From Clostridia bacterium (GTDB taxonomy: Bacteria; Bacillota; Clostridia; Christensenellales; UBA1242): 64,000 nt of DNA. Made by a program: the position numbers and the translations under genes. Below the pieces are notes generated by a model that was not told the DNA's origin, did no database searches, and saw nothing but the letters and a program-made list of their open reading frames with translations. Location of the stretch: NCBI GenBank assembly GCA_900767715.1, contig CAAGAD010000005.1, positions 310,001 through 374,000 of the forward strand, read 5' to 3'. The stretch's first letter is position 1, and each line of letters begins with the position of its first letter. Shown one piece after another: positions 43,743 to 52,115 of this stretch.

Positions 43743-43745
43743 GGT

Positions 43746-44891
43746 CTATTTTTTGTTGTGTTTGTGTTCATTGATGGCGTCGTTAAACATTCCAACCATT
43801 GCGTCGATACAACTGTCAATGTTGAACTTCTTTGCGTATTCCATATACTCTTTGCCGAGTTCGGCTTTCTCTTCTGGGTGTTCAATCCAGTAGTCGATTT
43901 TCTTCGCCAAATCTTTCGGGTCGGCGCGCTTGAACAAGTTGTTGTCAGTGAGTGCAAAGAAACGTGTGGCACTACGGTTACTATTGCTAATGACTGGCAC
44001 TAGACCGCAAGTGAATGCTTCCAAACAGCCGATGGCTTCGATTTCAATGTCGCTTGGGTGAACATAAAGGTCACAGTAGTTGATAGTTTTGGCGAGTTCT
44101 TCTTTTGTGAAGTAATTGATGTAAGGTGGGTTTATTTTTTCTTTCTTGGCAAGTTTGATAACCTTTTCTTTCAATGGACCATTGCCTGCAAAGATGAGTT
44201 GAATCTTGTCGGCATATTTGCTGTATTTGATTGCCTTGACCAAAACGTCGTGACGCTTTTCCTTGGAGAAACGAGCGGTCGTCAAGATGCAGAACTTGTC
44301 CTTGAACTCTTCTGGCTTCTCCACCCCTTCCATACGGGCAAAACTAGGAATTACGCCGTTGGAAATGGCATACTTCTTCGCTTTATAGTGGTTGCGTTCA
44401 AGTTCGCTCTTGATAAACTCAGTTGGGCAGTGAATGTATTTAACATTCTTGTAAAAATTGTGACGCATAATCTTGTAGATTAGGTCATTGACTAGTTTGA
44501 CATCTTTCATATAGATGTGGCTAGAAATGTTCTCCGGCTGACAGTGGAAGGCTGCCGTGAATGGAATGTCTAGTTCGTTGCAGACCTTGACTGCTTTCTT
44601 ACCCATTGCGAAAGGCAAGACAATGTGCACGACATCTGCGCCCTCAATGGCTTCGTGCAAAAGTTTCATATCCGGCTTGGCAAGTTCAACGCCGTTTTTG
44701 TCCATATAGCCATTGAAAATGCCAAAACTCTTCTTCTCAACTGTGTAATAATTTGGGTCATCGCTCTTGGTTGGTGAGATGACGCGCACTTCGTGACCGC
44801 GCGCTTTTAGGCCTTCGATAAGGCGTTTTATAGTGACAGTTGTGCCGTTATTCTCTTGACCAAGGACGTCCGCAACGATTGTTATCTTCAT
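43746..44891 (-). CDS. GT4-family glycosyltransferase
   Basis: A GT-B fold enzyme of 381 residues. NNGTTVTIKRLIEGLKARGHEV opens the acceptor domain, AFHCQPENISSHI and HCPTEFIKSEL follow, and the donor domain has GNGPLKEKV, YVHPSDIEIEAIGCLEA. The layout resembles diacylglycerol or lipid glucosyltransferases of Firmicutes and Mollicutes, so a glycolipid product is a fair guess. AAAGGAAA precedes the ATG. Confidence 0.85.
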   Translation of the reverse strand: MKITIVADVLGQENNGTTVTIKRLIEGLKARGHEVRVISPTKSDDPNYYTVEKKSFGIFNGYMDKNGVELAKPDMKLLHEAIEGADVVHIVLPFAMGKKAVKVCNELDIPFTAAFHCQPENISSHIYMKDVKLVNDLIYKIMRHNFYKNVKYIHCPTEFIKSELERNHYKAKKYAISNGVIPSFARMEGVEKPEEFKDKFCILTTARFSKEKRHDVLVKAIKYSKYADKIQLIFAGNGPLKEKVIKLAKKEKINPPYINYFTKEELAKTINYCDLYVHPSDIEIEAIGCLEAFTCGLVPVISNSNRSATRFFALTDNNLFKRADPKDLAKKIDYWIEHPEEKAELGKEYMEYAKKFNIDSCIDAMVGMFNDAINEHKHNKK

Positions 44892-44927
44892 ATAAAATTT
44901 CCTTTGTATTGTTGAAATGTCAATTTT

Positions 44928-44955
44928 ATTATAATTAATACGAAATAATTGTCAA
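44928..44955 (-). promoter_or_regulatory. Promoter of the glycosyltransferase gene
   Basis: -35 TTGACA (44950-44955), 16-base spacer, -10 TATAAT (44928-44933). Confidence 0.75.
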
Positions 44956-44974
44956 ATGGAATATGCAGAAAACA

Positions 44975-45001
44975 AAAAAAGTGGTCAAGAGCCACTTTTC
45001 T
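44975..45001 (-). terminator. Terminator after dnaJ
   Basis: AAAAGTGG / CCACTTTT stem with a seven-base loop and seven T on the minus strand. It closes the heat-shock operon. Confidence 0.85.
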
Positions 45002-45010
45002 TGTACAAAT

Positions 45011-46144
45011 TTATCTATTTTTTTCTACTTTGCTACGATAGTTATTTGATTTTGGATAATCTGTGAGTTTCATACTCTCTTCCAATTCTTTGACCAAGGT
45101 CTTGGTCTTGCGGTCGAGAGATTTTGGCATTTCGCCTTTAAGCGTGACAATTAGGTCGCCACTACCGATTGAGCGCAGATATTTGACACCCTTGCCTTTG
45201 AGCGTAAAGCGAGTGTTGCTCTGCGTCAAGGCTGGAATGGATAGTATAGTGTTGCCGTTAAGCGTAGGCACTTCCACTTCCCCACCCATTAAAAGTGTGG
45301 TGAATGGCACATAGACTTCGGTGTAAAGGTCGAAGCCTTTGCGTTCAAGCATTGGGTGTGGCTCGACAACGATGTGAATATGCAAATCACCCGCAATGCC
45401 ATTGGCTGAGCCGACTTGGTCGCCTTCGCCACGCATACGCAAGGTTTGGTCATTGTCTATGCCGGCTGGCACTTTGACCTTGATTGTGGCTGTGCCGTTT
45501 TTGATGCCAGCGCCACGACAAGATGTGCACTTATCTTTGACGACTTTGCCTGTGCCGTTACAATTTCGGCAACTGCCGACATTTTTGACGCGACCAAACA
45601 ATGTGGTCTGCACATATTCGACACGGCCTGTGCCGTGACATTCTGGGCATTCTACGACTGCACTGCCCGCTTTAGCACCCGTGCCATTGCAAATGTCGCA
45701 TTTAACTTTTCGATTGATTTGAATTGTTTTTTCGCAACCATTGCAGGCTTCTGCAAGGCTTATTCGCAAGGTGATTTCAAGGTCGTCGCCCTGCTCTTGC
45801 ATTGGAGCGGACTGACTACGCTTGCCACCGCCAAAGCCAAAGATATTGAAAATGTCTTCAAATCCGCCAAAGTTGCCTTCAAAACCTTGACTGAAACCAC
45901 CGCCCGCGCCAGCGCCAAACGGATTGCCGTCAGCAGAGCCGAACTGGTCATAATTGGCACGCTTGGTCTTGTCGCCTAGCACGCTATATGCTTCGTTGAC
46001 TTCTTTAAACTTGGTTTCTGCGTCCGGATTATCTTTATTCAAATCTGGGTGATATTTCTTCGCCAGTTGACGATAAGCAGATTTAATCTCGTCGTCACTG
46101 GCATTTTTGTCCACCCCTAGCACGCTGTAATAATCTTTGGCCAT
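45011..46144 (-). CDS. dnaJ: Chaperone protein DnaJ
   Basis: The J-domain co-chaperone of DnaK. The J domain has YHPDLNKD (HPD near residue 33), a Gly/Phe linker follows, then four zinc motifs CDICNGTG, CPECHGTG, CRNCNGTG and CTSCRGAG, and the substrate-binding C-terminus. The length of 377 residues is standard. It is the last gene of the hrcA-grpE-dnaK-dnaJ operon, 13 bases after dnaK. Confidence 0.98.
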   Translation of the reverse strand: MAKDYYSVLGVDKNASDDEIKSAYRQLAKKYHPDLNKDNPDAETKFKEVNEAYSVLGDKTKRANYDQFGSADGNPFGAGAGGGFSQGFEGNFGGFEDIFNIFGFGGGKRSQSAPMQEQGDDLEITLRISLAEACNGCEKTIQINRKVKCDICNGTGAKAGSAVVECPECHGTGRVEYVQTTLFGRVKNVGSCRNCNGTGKVVKDKCTSCRGAGIKNGTATIKVKVPAGIDNDQTLRMRGEGDQVGSANGIAGDLHIHIVVEPHPMLERKGFDLYTEVYVPFTTLLMGGEVEVPTLNGNTILSIPALTQSNTRFTLKGKGVKYLRSIGSGDLIVTLKGEMPKSLDRKTKTLVKELEESMKLTDYPKSNNYRSKVEKNR

Positions 46145-46157
46145 AGTTTATCCTTTA

Positions 46158-47996
46158 TTATTTTTTATCGTCTTCAACAATGATTTCTGGGTCACCGTCT
46201 TTGTTTTCGCCGTTATTGGTCTGTGCGCCTGCGCCAGCGTTTGCTTGGGCTTGGGCTTGCGCTTGTTGATACATCTTGGCGAAAATGTCTTGTGAAGATT
46301 TCGCCAAGTCTTCAACTGCCTTGTTGAGTTCTTCTTTGTTTTCGCTAGTTAAGTGCTTCTTGGCTTCTTCAACTGCGGTGTTGAGTGTGGTCTTGTCGGC
46401 TTCGCTGAGTTTGTCGGCGTTGTCTTTGACACTCTTTTCAATGTTGAATATCATACCGTCAAGGTTGTTACGTGCATCTACGATTTCACGTTTTTCCTTG
46501 TCTTCTTTTGCAAATTGTTCTGCTTCTTTTACAGCCTTATTGATTTCGTCTTCGCTAAGGTTTGAAGAAGCGGTGATTGTGATTTTTTGTTCTTTGCCAG
46601 TGCCCAAATCCTTGGCGCTAACATTTACAATACCGTTGGCATCAATATCGAATGTAACTTCAATTTGTGGTACGCCACGTGGTGCTGGTGGAATGCCAAC
46701 AAGTTGGAAGCGTCCCAAAGTCTTGTTTTGTGCAGCAAATTCACGTTCGCCTTGCAATACGTGGATTTCAACGCCCGGTTGATTGTCGGCTGCAGTTGAG
46801 AAGATTTGACTCTTCTTTGTAGGAATTGTGGTGTTACGTTCAATAAGTTTTGTGCATACACCGCCCAAAGTTTCAATACCGAGTGACAATGGTGTAACAT
46901 CAAGCAACAATACGTCCTTGACTTCGCCACCCAATACGCCGGCTTGGATTGATGCGCCGATTGCTACGCATTCATCTGGGTTGACGCCCTTAAATGCGGT
47001 CTTGCCAGTCAAACCTTCAATAGCGCTGACAACGGCTGGAATACGGCTTGAACCACCGACCAAAACTACGTTGGCAATGTCGCTGAAATTGAGTTTGGCG
47101 TCGTTCATTGCACGCTTTGTGCATTCAAGCGTTTCTTTGATTAGGTCATCAATAAGCGCTTCAAATTTTTGACGTGTGAGTGTGTATTCTAGGTGTTTTG
47201 GACCATTGGCGTCTGCTGTGATGAATGGCAAACTGATAGTAGAACTATTTGTTTGACTGAGTTCGATTTTGCTCTTTTCGGCAGCCTCTTTCAATCTCTG
47301 CATTGCTTGTTTGTCTGTTGACAAATCGATGCCGTTTTGTGCTTTGAAGTCATCAACGAGCAATTTAACAATACGGTTATCAAAGTCGTCACCGCCAAGA
47401 CGAGTGTTACCATTGGTTGCCAACACTTCAAATACGCCGTCGCCGATTTCAAGGATTGATACATCGAATGTACCACCACCAAGGTCATAAACCAAAATCT
47501 TTTGGTTCTTGTTGCCTTCTTTGTCTAGACCATAAGCCAAGGCTGCTGCGGTTGGTTCGTTGATAATTCTCAAAACTTCCAAACCAGCAATCTTGCCGGC
47601 GTCTTTTGTGGCTTGACGTTGGCTGTCGTTAAAGTATGCTGGAACAGTGATAACGGCTTGCGTAACTGGTTGACCCAAATATGCTTCGGCGTCTGCCTTG
47701 AGTTTAGTCAAAATCATTGCGCTGATTTCTTGTGGGCTGTAAGTCTTGCCATAAATATTGACCTTGTAGTCAGTGCCCATTTCACGCTTGATGCTGTAAA
47801 CAGTGTGCTCTGGATTGGCAACCATTTGACGTTTTGCCACCTGACCTACTAGACGTTCGCCGTCTTCTTTAAATCCCACTACTGATGGGGTTGTGCGTGA
47901 ACCTTCGCTATTGACGATTACGGTTGGCTTGCCACCTTCCATAACGGCAACGCAAGAGTTCGTCGTACCTAAGTCTATACCAATAATTTTTCCCAT
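46158..47996 (-). CDS. dnaK: Chaperone protein DnaK (Hsp70)
   Basis: The ATP-driven Hsp70. GIDLGTTNSCVAVMEGGKP opens the ATPase domain, YDLGGGTFDVSIL and VGGSSRIPAV are present, the substrate domain has NPDECVAIGA and LLLDVTPLSLGIET, and after an Ala/Gln/Gly-rich linker the chain ends EDDKK. The length of 612 residues is standard. AAAGGAG precedes the ATG. Confidence 0.99.
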   Translation of the reverse strand: MGKIIGIDLGTTNSCVAVMEGGKPTVIVNSEGSRTTPSVVGFKEDGERLVGQVAKRQMVANPEHTVYSIKREMGTDYKVNIYGKTYSPQEISAMILTKLKADAEAYLGQPVTQAVITVPAYFNDSQRQATKDAGKIAGLEVLRIINEPTAAALAYGLDKEGNKNQKILVYDLGGGTFDVSILEIGDGVFEVLATNGNTRLGGDDFDNRIVKLLVDDFKAQNGIDLSTDKQAMQRLKEAAEKSKIELSQTNSSTISLPFITADANGPKHLEYTLTRQKFEALIDDLIKETLECTKRAMNDAKLNFSDIANVVLVGGSSRIPAVVSAIEGLTGKTAFKGVNPDECVAIGASIQAGVLGGEVKDVLLLDVTPLSLGIETLGGVCTKLIERNTTIPTKKSQIFSTAADNQPGVEIHVLQGEREFAAQNKTLGRFQLVGIPPAPRGVPQIEVTFDIDANGIVNVSAKDLGTGKEQKITITASSNLSEDEINKAVKEAEQFAKEDKEKREIVDARNNLDGMIFNIEKSVKDNADKLSEADKTTLNTAVEEAKKHLTSENKEELNKAVEDLAKSSQDIFAKMYQQAQAQAQANAGAGAQTNNGENKDGDPEIIVEDDKK

Positions 47997-48010
47997 AATA
48001 AAATCTCCTT

Positions 48011-48607
48011 TTATTTCTTAACTATTACTTGTGAATAACGAATCACTTTGTCGCCCAGTTTGTAGCCCGAGGCTAGTTCTTTCACGATTGCGCCCGCTGG
48101 GAGTTCGCTCTCGCTGTCAGTGCTGACTGCACAGTGCAAGGTTGGGTCGAATTGACCGCTAGCGTCAATCTTCTCCACCCCCAAACTTTGCAGGGCACTC
48201 ATAATATTTTTCTCAATGTATTGCAAGCCTATGAGCGTGTTTTTGTCTGTTATCATACTGGTGGCTTGGCGGAAATTGTCGAGCGCAGGCAAAATGGTGT
48301 TGAGCGCATCAATCTTGCCGTCCTGTCTGGCATCAGCCAAAGACGTCATAGTTCTTTTGCGGAAATTATCAAAGTCTGCCAATGTGTTGATGTAAAGGCT
48401 TTTGTAGTCTATCTCTTTTGGCTTGTCTGTGCAGTGACATTCTTTGTCATTGCAACACTTGTCGCGACCGCTTTCGCACTTGTCGCAACTGCACTCACCA
48501 TCAGGCTCAGCACAATGGCATTCGTCGTTTTCGCATTCTTCGTGAACGTGGCAGTCACACTCTTCGTCGTGGCAGGCACATTCGTTTCTGTTTTCTTTAT
48601 CTTTCAC
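48011..48607 (-). CDS. grpE: GrpE nucleotide exchange factor with a cysteine-rich, metallothionein-like N-terminus
   Basis: The C-terminal two thirds are normal GrpE: coiled coil with YINTLADFDNFRKRTM, then LPALDNF, FDPTLHCAV and YKLGDKVIRYSQVIV. The first 62 residues are not: 14 cysteines (10, 12, 17, 19, 25, 30, 32, 39, 41, 44, 51, 52, 57, 59) and five histidines, with five ECxC repeats at 9-12, 16-19, 29-32, 38-41 and 56-59, among many acidic residues. No later start codon would skip this part and keep the coiled coil. The start is GTG with GGAG nine bases upstream, overlapping the end of hrcA. Metal binding or redox control of the chaperone cycle is inferred. Confidence 0.95.
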   Translation of the reverse strand: MKDKENRNECACHDEECDCHVHEECENDECHCAEPDGECSCDKCESGRDKCCNDKECHCTDKPKEIDYKSLYINTLADFDNFRKRTMTSLADARQDGKIDALNTILPALDNFRQATSMITDKNTLIGLQYIEKNIMSALQSLGVEKIDASGQFDPTLHCAVSTDSESELPAGAIVKELASGYKLGDKVIRYSQVIVKK

Positions 48608-49625
48608 CTTCTGGTTCTCCTTCCAAATTCTTCACTTGGCTAGAAATGAATTTCATAGCCGCAGCAACGCTTGCATAGTCGATTCTCTGTGGCGCTAGCA
48701 AGGCAAGGCTTGCGATGTTGACGCCGTTTATCACTATTGGAGTGGTCATCATCATATTGTTTTGCAAATCTGGGTCGCCTGTGCGGTAAGTCAATTCGTC
48801 GCCGTCGCTGTTTTCAATGATTTCAGCGATTCGGTCTTTGTCTTCGAGCATTGCATTGATGTCGCGCATTTGCTCTTTTTCGTCGGCTGTAAGGTGGTCG
48901 TATAGTTTGGTCGTGCCCTCTCGGCTGACCGCCACTTCCTTTTGTGTAACCTTGAATAATGTGGTCACCACCGTGTCAATGATTGTCTTAAACCCCAGAA
49001 CCTGTGTGCCCGCTTTCAAACACACTTCGTTGATGTTATCTACCATATATCTAATGGTTTTGCCTTTGAATTGCTTGGTGAGATAGTCGCTCGCGTCCAT
49101 ACACGAATTGCGGTCAACGTCTTGCGAAAGTGGAATGCTCTCATCTATCACTCCCGCCACCGTTTCTACCAGCAACAAGGCGTCTTTTTTAATCAGCGGA
49201 ACAATCTGCAAATTGACAATCTCCAAGTCTTGCAATCCTTTCTGCAAGATGACCGTTGGGCAATTCGTCAACTGGCTTAGACCTTTGGCAAACGATGTGA
49301 GCGTGTTTAATAGGTTGACGCTCTGCAATTCATAATTCTTTTGCACTCGACGTACTTTCGTCTGGTCTAGTTTGTTGTTGGACAAAATGTAATCAACATA
49401 AACTTTGTATGCTTCGCTGGTTGGAACTCTGCCACTGCTGGTGTGCAACTGTCGCATATACCCCATCGCTTCAAGCGAATTGAGTTCGTTGCGCAAGGTG
49501 GCTGTGCTTATCTGCGTAAATGTGTTCGCTAGCCCGCCACTTGTTATTGGCTGTGCCGTGCGAATGTAGTCATCAACCGCGGTGCATAGTATGTCGTACT
49601 TTCGCGTCCCCTTCTCGATTCCCAA
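48597..49625 (-). CDS. hrcA: Heat-inducible transcription repressor HrcA
   Basis: HrcA binds CIRCE and represses heat-shock genes. The N-terminal winged helix has STATLRNELNSLEAMGYMRQLHTSSGRVPTSEAY (first 75 residues), and a GAF-like domain follows. The length of 342 residues is normal. The start codon is TTG, six bases after AAGGAG. A CIRCE element in its own promoter gives the known autorepression loop. Confidence 0.96.
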   Translation of the reverse strand: MGIEKGTRKYDILCTAVDDYIRTAQPITSGGLANTFTQISTATLRNELNSLEAMGYMRQLHTSSGRVPTSEAYKVYVDYILSNNKLDQTKVRRVQKNYELQSVNLLNTLTSFAKGLSQLTNCPTVILQKGLQDLEIVNLQIVPLIKKDALLLVETVAGVIDESIPLSQDVDRNSCMDASDYLTKQFKGKTIRYMVDNINEVCLKAGTQVLGFKTIIDTVVTTLFKVTQKEVAVSREGTTKLYDHLTADEKEQMRDINAMLEDKDRIAEIIENSDGDELTYRTGDPDLQNNMMMTTPIVINGVNIASLALLAPQRIDYASVAAAMKFISSQVKNLEGEPEGER

Positions 49626-49665
49626 TTTTCTTCTCCTTGTTTATTGTATGTATTAAGGTTGCTGT

Positions 49666-49692
49666 TTGGCACTCTTTATTTTTGAGTGCTAA
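49666..49692 (-). promoter_or_regulatory. CIRCE operator
   Basis: TTAGCACTC-N9-GAGTGCCAA on the minus strand, one mismatch from the classic inverted repeat. It lies directly downstream of the -10 box of the heat-shock operon. Confidence 0.95.
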
Positions 49693-49696
49693 CACA

Positions 49697-49725
49697 ATTT
49701 TAAACCCATTGCTAACACTTGTCAA
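49697..49725 (-). promoter_or_regulatory. Promoter of hrcA-grpE-dnaK-dnaJ
   Basis: -35 TTGACA (49720-49725), 17-base spacer, -10 TAAAAT (49697-49702): a housekeeping sigma promoter under CIRCE control. Confidence 0.85.
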
Positions 49726-49773
49726 CTATTTTATGCCAACTTTTTAAAAAATATTCAAAAATTTTTTTGACCA

Positions 49774-49802
49774 AAAAAAGGAACTCATTTCGAGCCCTTT
49801 TT
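49774..49802 (-). terminator. Terminator after the NfeD-like gene
   Basis: An imperfect stem, AAAAAGGGCTC / GAGTTCCTTTTT, ends in seven T on the minus strand. Confidence 0.7.
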
Positions 49803-50073
49803 AATGTTTGTTTTCTGTTTCGGTGTGTTGTGTGCTAGGTTTCGTGCCGTGCAGACGTGAGAAGAATGCGCGGGTGTATTTGCGAACGAAAAGCACCAAG
49901 ACAATATCCACGATGAGAAACGCGCCTATCTGCCAGCCATAGTCGACCTTGCAAATGGCGAGCACGAGCGACACGACGCCTGCGCACGCTGACCAAACAG
50001 CAACGCCCTGCGCGGTGGCGAACTCCAATGCCATACTTATAGATATAACTGCAATCCAAATCCAAATTGCCAT
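49801..50073 (-). CDS. NfeD-like small membrane protein, membrane part only
   Basis: A 90-residue protein with three hydrophobic segments (about 4-17, 23-42, 46-63) and a short charged tail. The pattern IWIAVISISMALEFATAQGVAVWSA resembles the membrane domain of NfeD-type proteins, but the usual C-terminal OB domain is missing. AAGGAG precedes the ATG. The function is unknown. Confidence 0.6.
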   Translation of the reverse strand: MAIWIWIAVISISMALEFATAQGVAVWSACAGVVSLVLAICKVDYGWQIGAFLIVDIVLVLFVRKYTRAFFSRLHGTKPSTQHTETENKH

Positions 50074-50129
50074 AATTGCTCCTTATGAGATAAATATTAA
50101 TCAAACAACGGAAAGGTGTCAACTGTTTT

Positions 50130-50486
50130 TCAGTCTTTGAAACAATCTGCCACGGCGTGTGTGTAGGCGCGTATGAGCCCGCCTGCCCCGAGTTTTTTGC
50201 CACCGAAATAGCGGACAACAACGGCAAGGCAGTCGCGCATATTCTTTCGTTTAAGCATTGTGATGATTGGCAATCCCGCTGTGCCCGACGGCTCGCCATC
50301 GTCCGAACACTTTTCCGCGCTAGGCGACGTGAGAATGTAGGCATAGCATACGTGGGTCGCCTTTTTGTATTCGGCGCGAAGGTTCGCCAAAATCTCGTTC
50401 ACTTCTTCCACGCGCGTAACATTATATATAAAGGAATAAAACTTGCTCTTATTCACTTCAAGAAAACTCTGTCTAATAGGTTGCAT
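50130..50486 (-). CDS. YigZ/IMPACT-family protein, N-terminal domain only
   Basis: The UPF0029 core is clear: ATHVCYAYI, DDGEPSGTAGLPI and VVRYFGGKKLGAGGLIRAYTHA. Most bacterial members have about 200 residues with a second domain; here the chain ends at 118, just after the first. The ORF is otherwise intact. The function of the family is poorly known. Its promoter matches consensus at all twelve positions and lies so close that the mRNA should begin at the ATG. Confidence 0.88.
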   Translation of the reverse strand: MQPIRQSFLEVNKSKFYSFIYNVTRVEEVNEILANLRAEYKKATHVCYAYILTSPSAEKCSDDGEPSGTAGLPIITMLKRKNMRDCLAVVVRYFGGKKLGAGGLIRAYTHAVADCFKD

Positions 50487-50492
50487 AATTAC

Positions 50493-50521
50493 ATTATATC
50501 TCTGCGCGGGGTGCGTGTCAA
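50493..50521 (-). promoter_or_regulatory. Promoter of the YigZ-like gene (leaderless type)
   Basis: -35 TTGACA (50516-50521), 17-base spacer, -10 TATAAT (50493-50498), then six bases to the ATG at 50486. Confidence 0.82.
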
Positions 50522-50530
50522 ATGGGTGAA

Positions 50531-51082
50531 TTACGACGGGTTATTTGGGTCAACTATTCTAACCTTTTTACCGAATTGCCTAGCCATATCAACAGTATTG
50601 CCTGTGCCACTAGGCTTGCCATTCCAAACCGCAATTACCACATCACATTTTTTTACCATATATTCATTTCGATTGTTCATACAACCTATGGAGTAATCAT
50701 TTTCACTTACATAGTGCCTAAAATCTGCTTGGCTTAAAATTCTATCATACCTTAACTGCTGTTCTCTACTCCACCGCTTTGACTGATTGGCACAAGGTAT
50801 CGCACATTCAAGTATCACGTCGGCATATTTTTCTTTCAACGATATAACTATTTCAGCACATATCATATCTACACCAAGAGCCATTCCACTGATAAAATAT
50901 TTGTAATTATTCTGTATTGCTTTTTCCAATATCGCGAACATTGCCTTTTTAAACCCCATACAATCCGCACTCGCTTCGTCGTATTTCCAAGGTAATGACT
51001 TCGGTCTATGACCCGTGAAACACACCTTTAACTTATTCTCTACATATTGCGACTTTGTTTTAGCAAAAAATTTAAATATCAT
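50531..51082 (-). CDS. SLOG-family protein (DUF1273/YpsA-like)
   Basis: A Rossmann-like protein of the SLOG superfamily, which is thought to bind nucleotides or nucleotide-derived ligands. The hallmark KVCFTGHRPKSLPW is near the N-terminus, followed by YFISGMALGVDMICAEI and the end MVKKCDVVIAVWNGKPSGTGNTV. I chose the ATG at 51082 because GGAG precedes it and the likely promoter lies inside the longer frame that opens with TTG at 51160. Confidence 0.82.
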   Translation of the reverse strand: MIFKFFAKTKSQYVENKLKVCFTGHRPKSLPWKYDEASADCMGFKKAMFAILEKAIQNNYKYFISGMALGVDMICAEIVISLKEKYADVILECAIPCANQSKRWSREQQLRYDRILSQADFRHYVSENDYSIGCMNNRNEYMVKKCDVVIAVWNGKPSGTGNTVDMARQFGKKVRIVDPNNPS

Positions 51083-51131
51083 ATGCCAATGCTCCGCGCC
51101 AATACGTTCTGTATAGCGAACTATTGCAGAT

Positions 51132-51160
51132 ATATTAGCATATGAAAATATATTTTCCAA
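51132..51160 (-). promoter_or_regulatory. Likely promoter of the SLOG gene
   Basis: -35 TTGGAA (51155-51160), 17-base spacer, -10 TAATAT (51132-51137). Confidence 0.5.
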
Positions 51161-51223
51161 GCGTTCTAACTAGCGTACGGAATATTTTATGTGAAATTTT
51201 ATAATTCTAAATATAGAACGCTT
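51159..51223. promoter_or_regulatory. Inverted repeat between SLOG and HTH genes
   Basis: A perfect 10-base inverted repeat, AAGCGTTCTA (51159-51168) and TAGAACGCTT (51214-51223), lies 45 bases apart between two divergent genes. One arm touches the SLOG promoter, the other sits before the HTH gene. It could be the operator of the HTH protein. Confidence 0.4.
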
Positions 51224-51245
51224 TTTGTCGTCAATTGGAGGAATT

Positions 51246-51479
51246 ATGAAACTTACAGAAGCCATTGCTATTAGAGTTAGTCAGTTGTTGGCTGATAGAA
51301 ATTTATCTCAATATTTCCTATTCAAAAATGGTGGTGTTCCACGCTCAACTGTTTGCGATGTGATTAATAACAAGAAAAAACGCGTCAGCACGGAAACAAT
51401 TTATCAAATATGCTCGACCTTGGGTTTATCTCTTAGCGAGTTTTTCAACGCGCCAATATTCGACAACCTAGAAGATTAA
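51246..51479 (+). CDS. XRE-family HTH regulator, 77 aa
   Basis: A small Cro/CI-type protein. The helix-turn-helix region reads LSQYFLFKNGGVPRSTVCDVIN, followed by RVSTETIYQICSTLGLSLSEFF, the usual end of the domain. GGAGG lies five bases before the ATG. It is divergent from the SLOG gene and may regulate it. Confidence 0.85.
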   Translation: MKLTEAIAIRVSQLLADRNLSQYFLFKNGGVPRSTVCDVINNKKKRVSTETIYQICSTLGLSLSEFFNAPIFDNLED

Positions 51480-51485
51480 CGTGAG

Positions 51486-51523
51486 ATAAAAAAACACCCA
51501 AGCGTTAACTTGTTTGAGTGTTA
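51486..51523 (-). terminator. Terminator after the 51589 gene
   Basis: AACACTCAA / TTGGGTGTT stem on the minus strand with a U-G pair and seven T. Confidence 0.65.
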
Positions 51524-51588
51524 AAATTTATTTGCTTAAAATATTTTTATTGTCATCTACCCTATTGATTGCAGGAATTACTTCTAGC

Positions 51589-51828
51589 CTATCTAACCAT
51601 TTTTGATTTTGAAAGACTAGACACGTAAACGCCATCTCTAACCATTGATATCATTCCGTTATTCAACGAATCATCAAGGACTTGCAGAGCAAGTTTTTTT
51701 ATTTGCTTCTTTGTAAAATCATCTGGACTATTCAAATATGTAGTAATCAATACGGTTTTCATACTAAAATTTCCATTGATTTGCAATAAATCGTTATATA
51801 CTTTGTGATATAATTCGTTATAGTTCAT
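51589..51828 (-). CDS. Uncharacterised protein, 79 aa
   Basis: A small soluble protein with a mixed charge pattern (LYHKVYNDLLQINGNFSMKT, then TKKQIKKLALQVLDDSLNNG). A winged-helix-like shape is possible but not certain. AAGGGG precedes the ATG. No family recognised. Confidence 0.6.
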   Translation of the reverse strand: MNYNELYHKVYNDLLQINGNFSMKTVLITTYLNSPDDFTKKQIKKLALQVLDDSLNNGMISMVRDGVYVSSLSKSKMVR

Positions 51829-51956
51829 ATTTTCACCCCTTACGTCAGTTCAATAATAGCATATTTTCATAATTCTTTCAATTTATAATGTTAAAAATTT
51901 TGAAAAATGGACTAAATTAAAAAAACGGACTAACTTTGTCCGTTTATAAATCTTGT

Positions 51957-52039
51957 TGGTGCGGATGACAGGACTTGAACCTGCATGGTCACCCACTAGA
52001 TCCTAAGTCTAGCGCGTCTGCCAGTTTCGCCACATCCGC
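51957..52039 (-). tRNA. tRNA-Leu, anticodon TAG
   Basis: Acceptor GCGGATG / CATCCGC followed by encoded CCA; loop CTTAGGA between CTAGA and TCTAG gives anticodon TAG, reading CUA. The variable arm (TGGGTGACCA) is extended. It follows tRNA-Lys directly. Confidence 0.96.
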
Positions 52040-52115
52040 TGGTGGCCCACCCGGGAGTCGAACCCGGGACAACATGATTAAAAGTCATGTGCTCTACCAT
52101 CTGAGCTAGTGGACC
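52040..52115 (-). tRNA. tRNA-Lys, anticodon TTT
   Basis: Acceptor GGTCCAC / GTGGGCC with encoded CCA; loop CTTTTAA between CATGA and TCATG gives anticodon TTT. The T arm contains GGGTTCGACTCCC. Its 5' end and upstream flank are repeated 164 bases away. Confidence 0.97.

Noticed and set aside
44928..44955. A second CIRCE element for dnaK or dnaJ
   Set aside because: Only one TTAGCACTC/GAGTGC pair exists, at 49666-49692; the short gaps between grpE, dnaK and dnaJ hold none.
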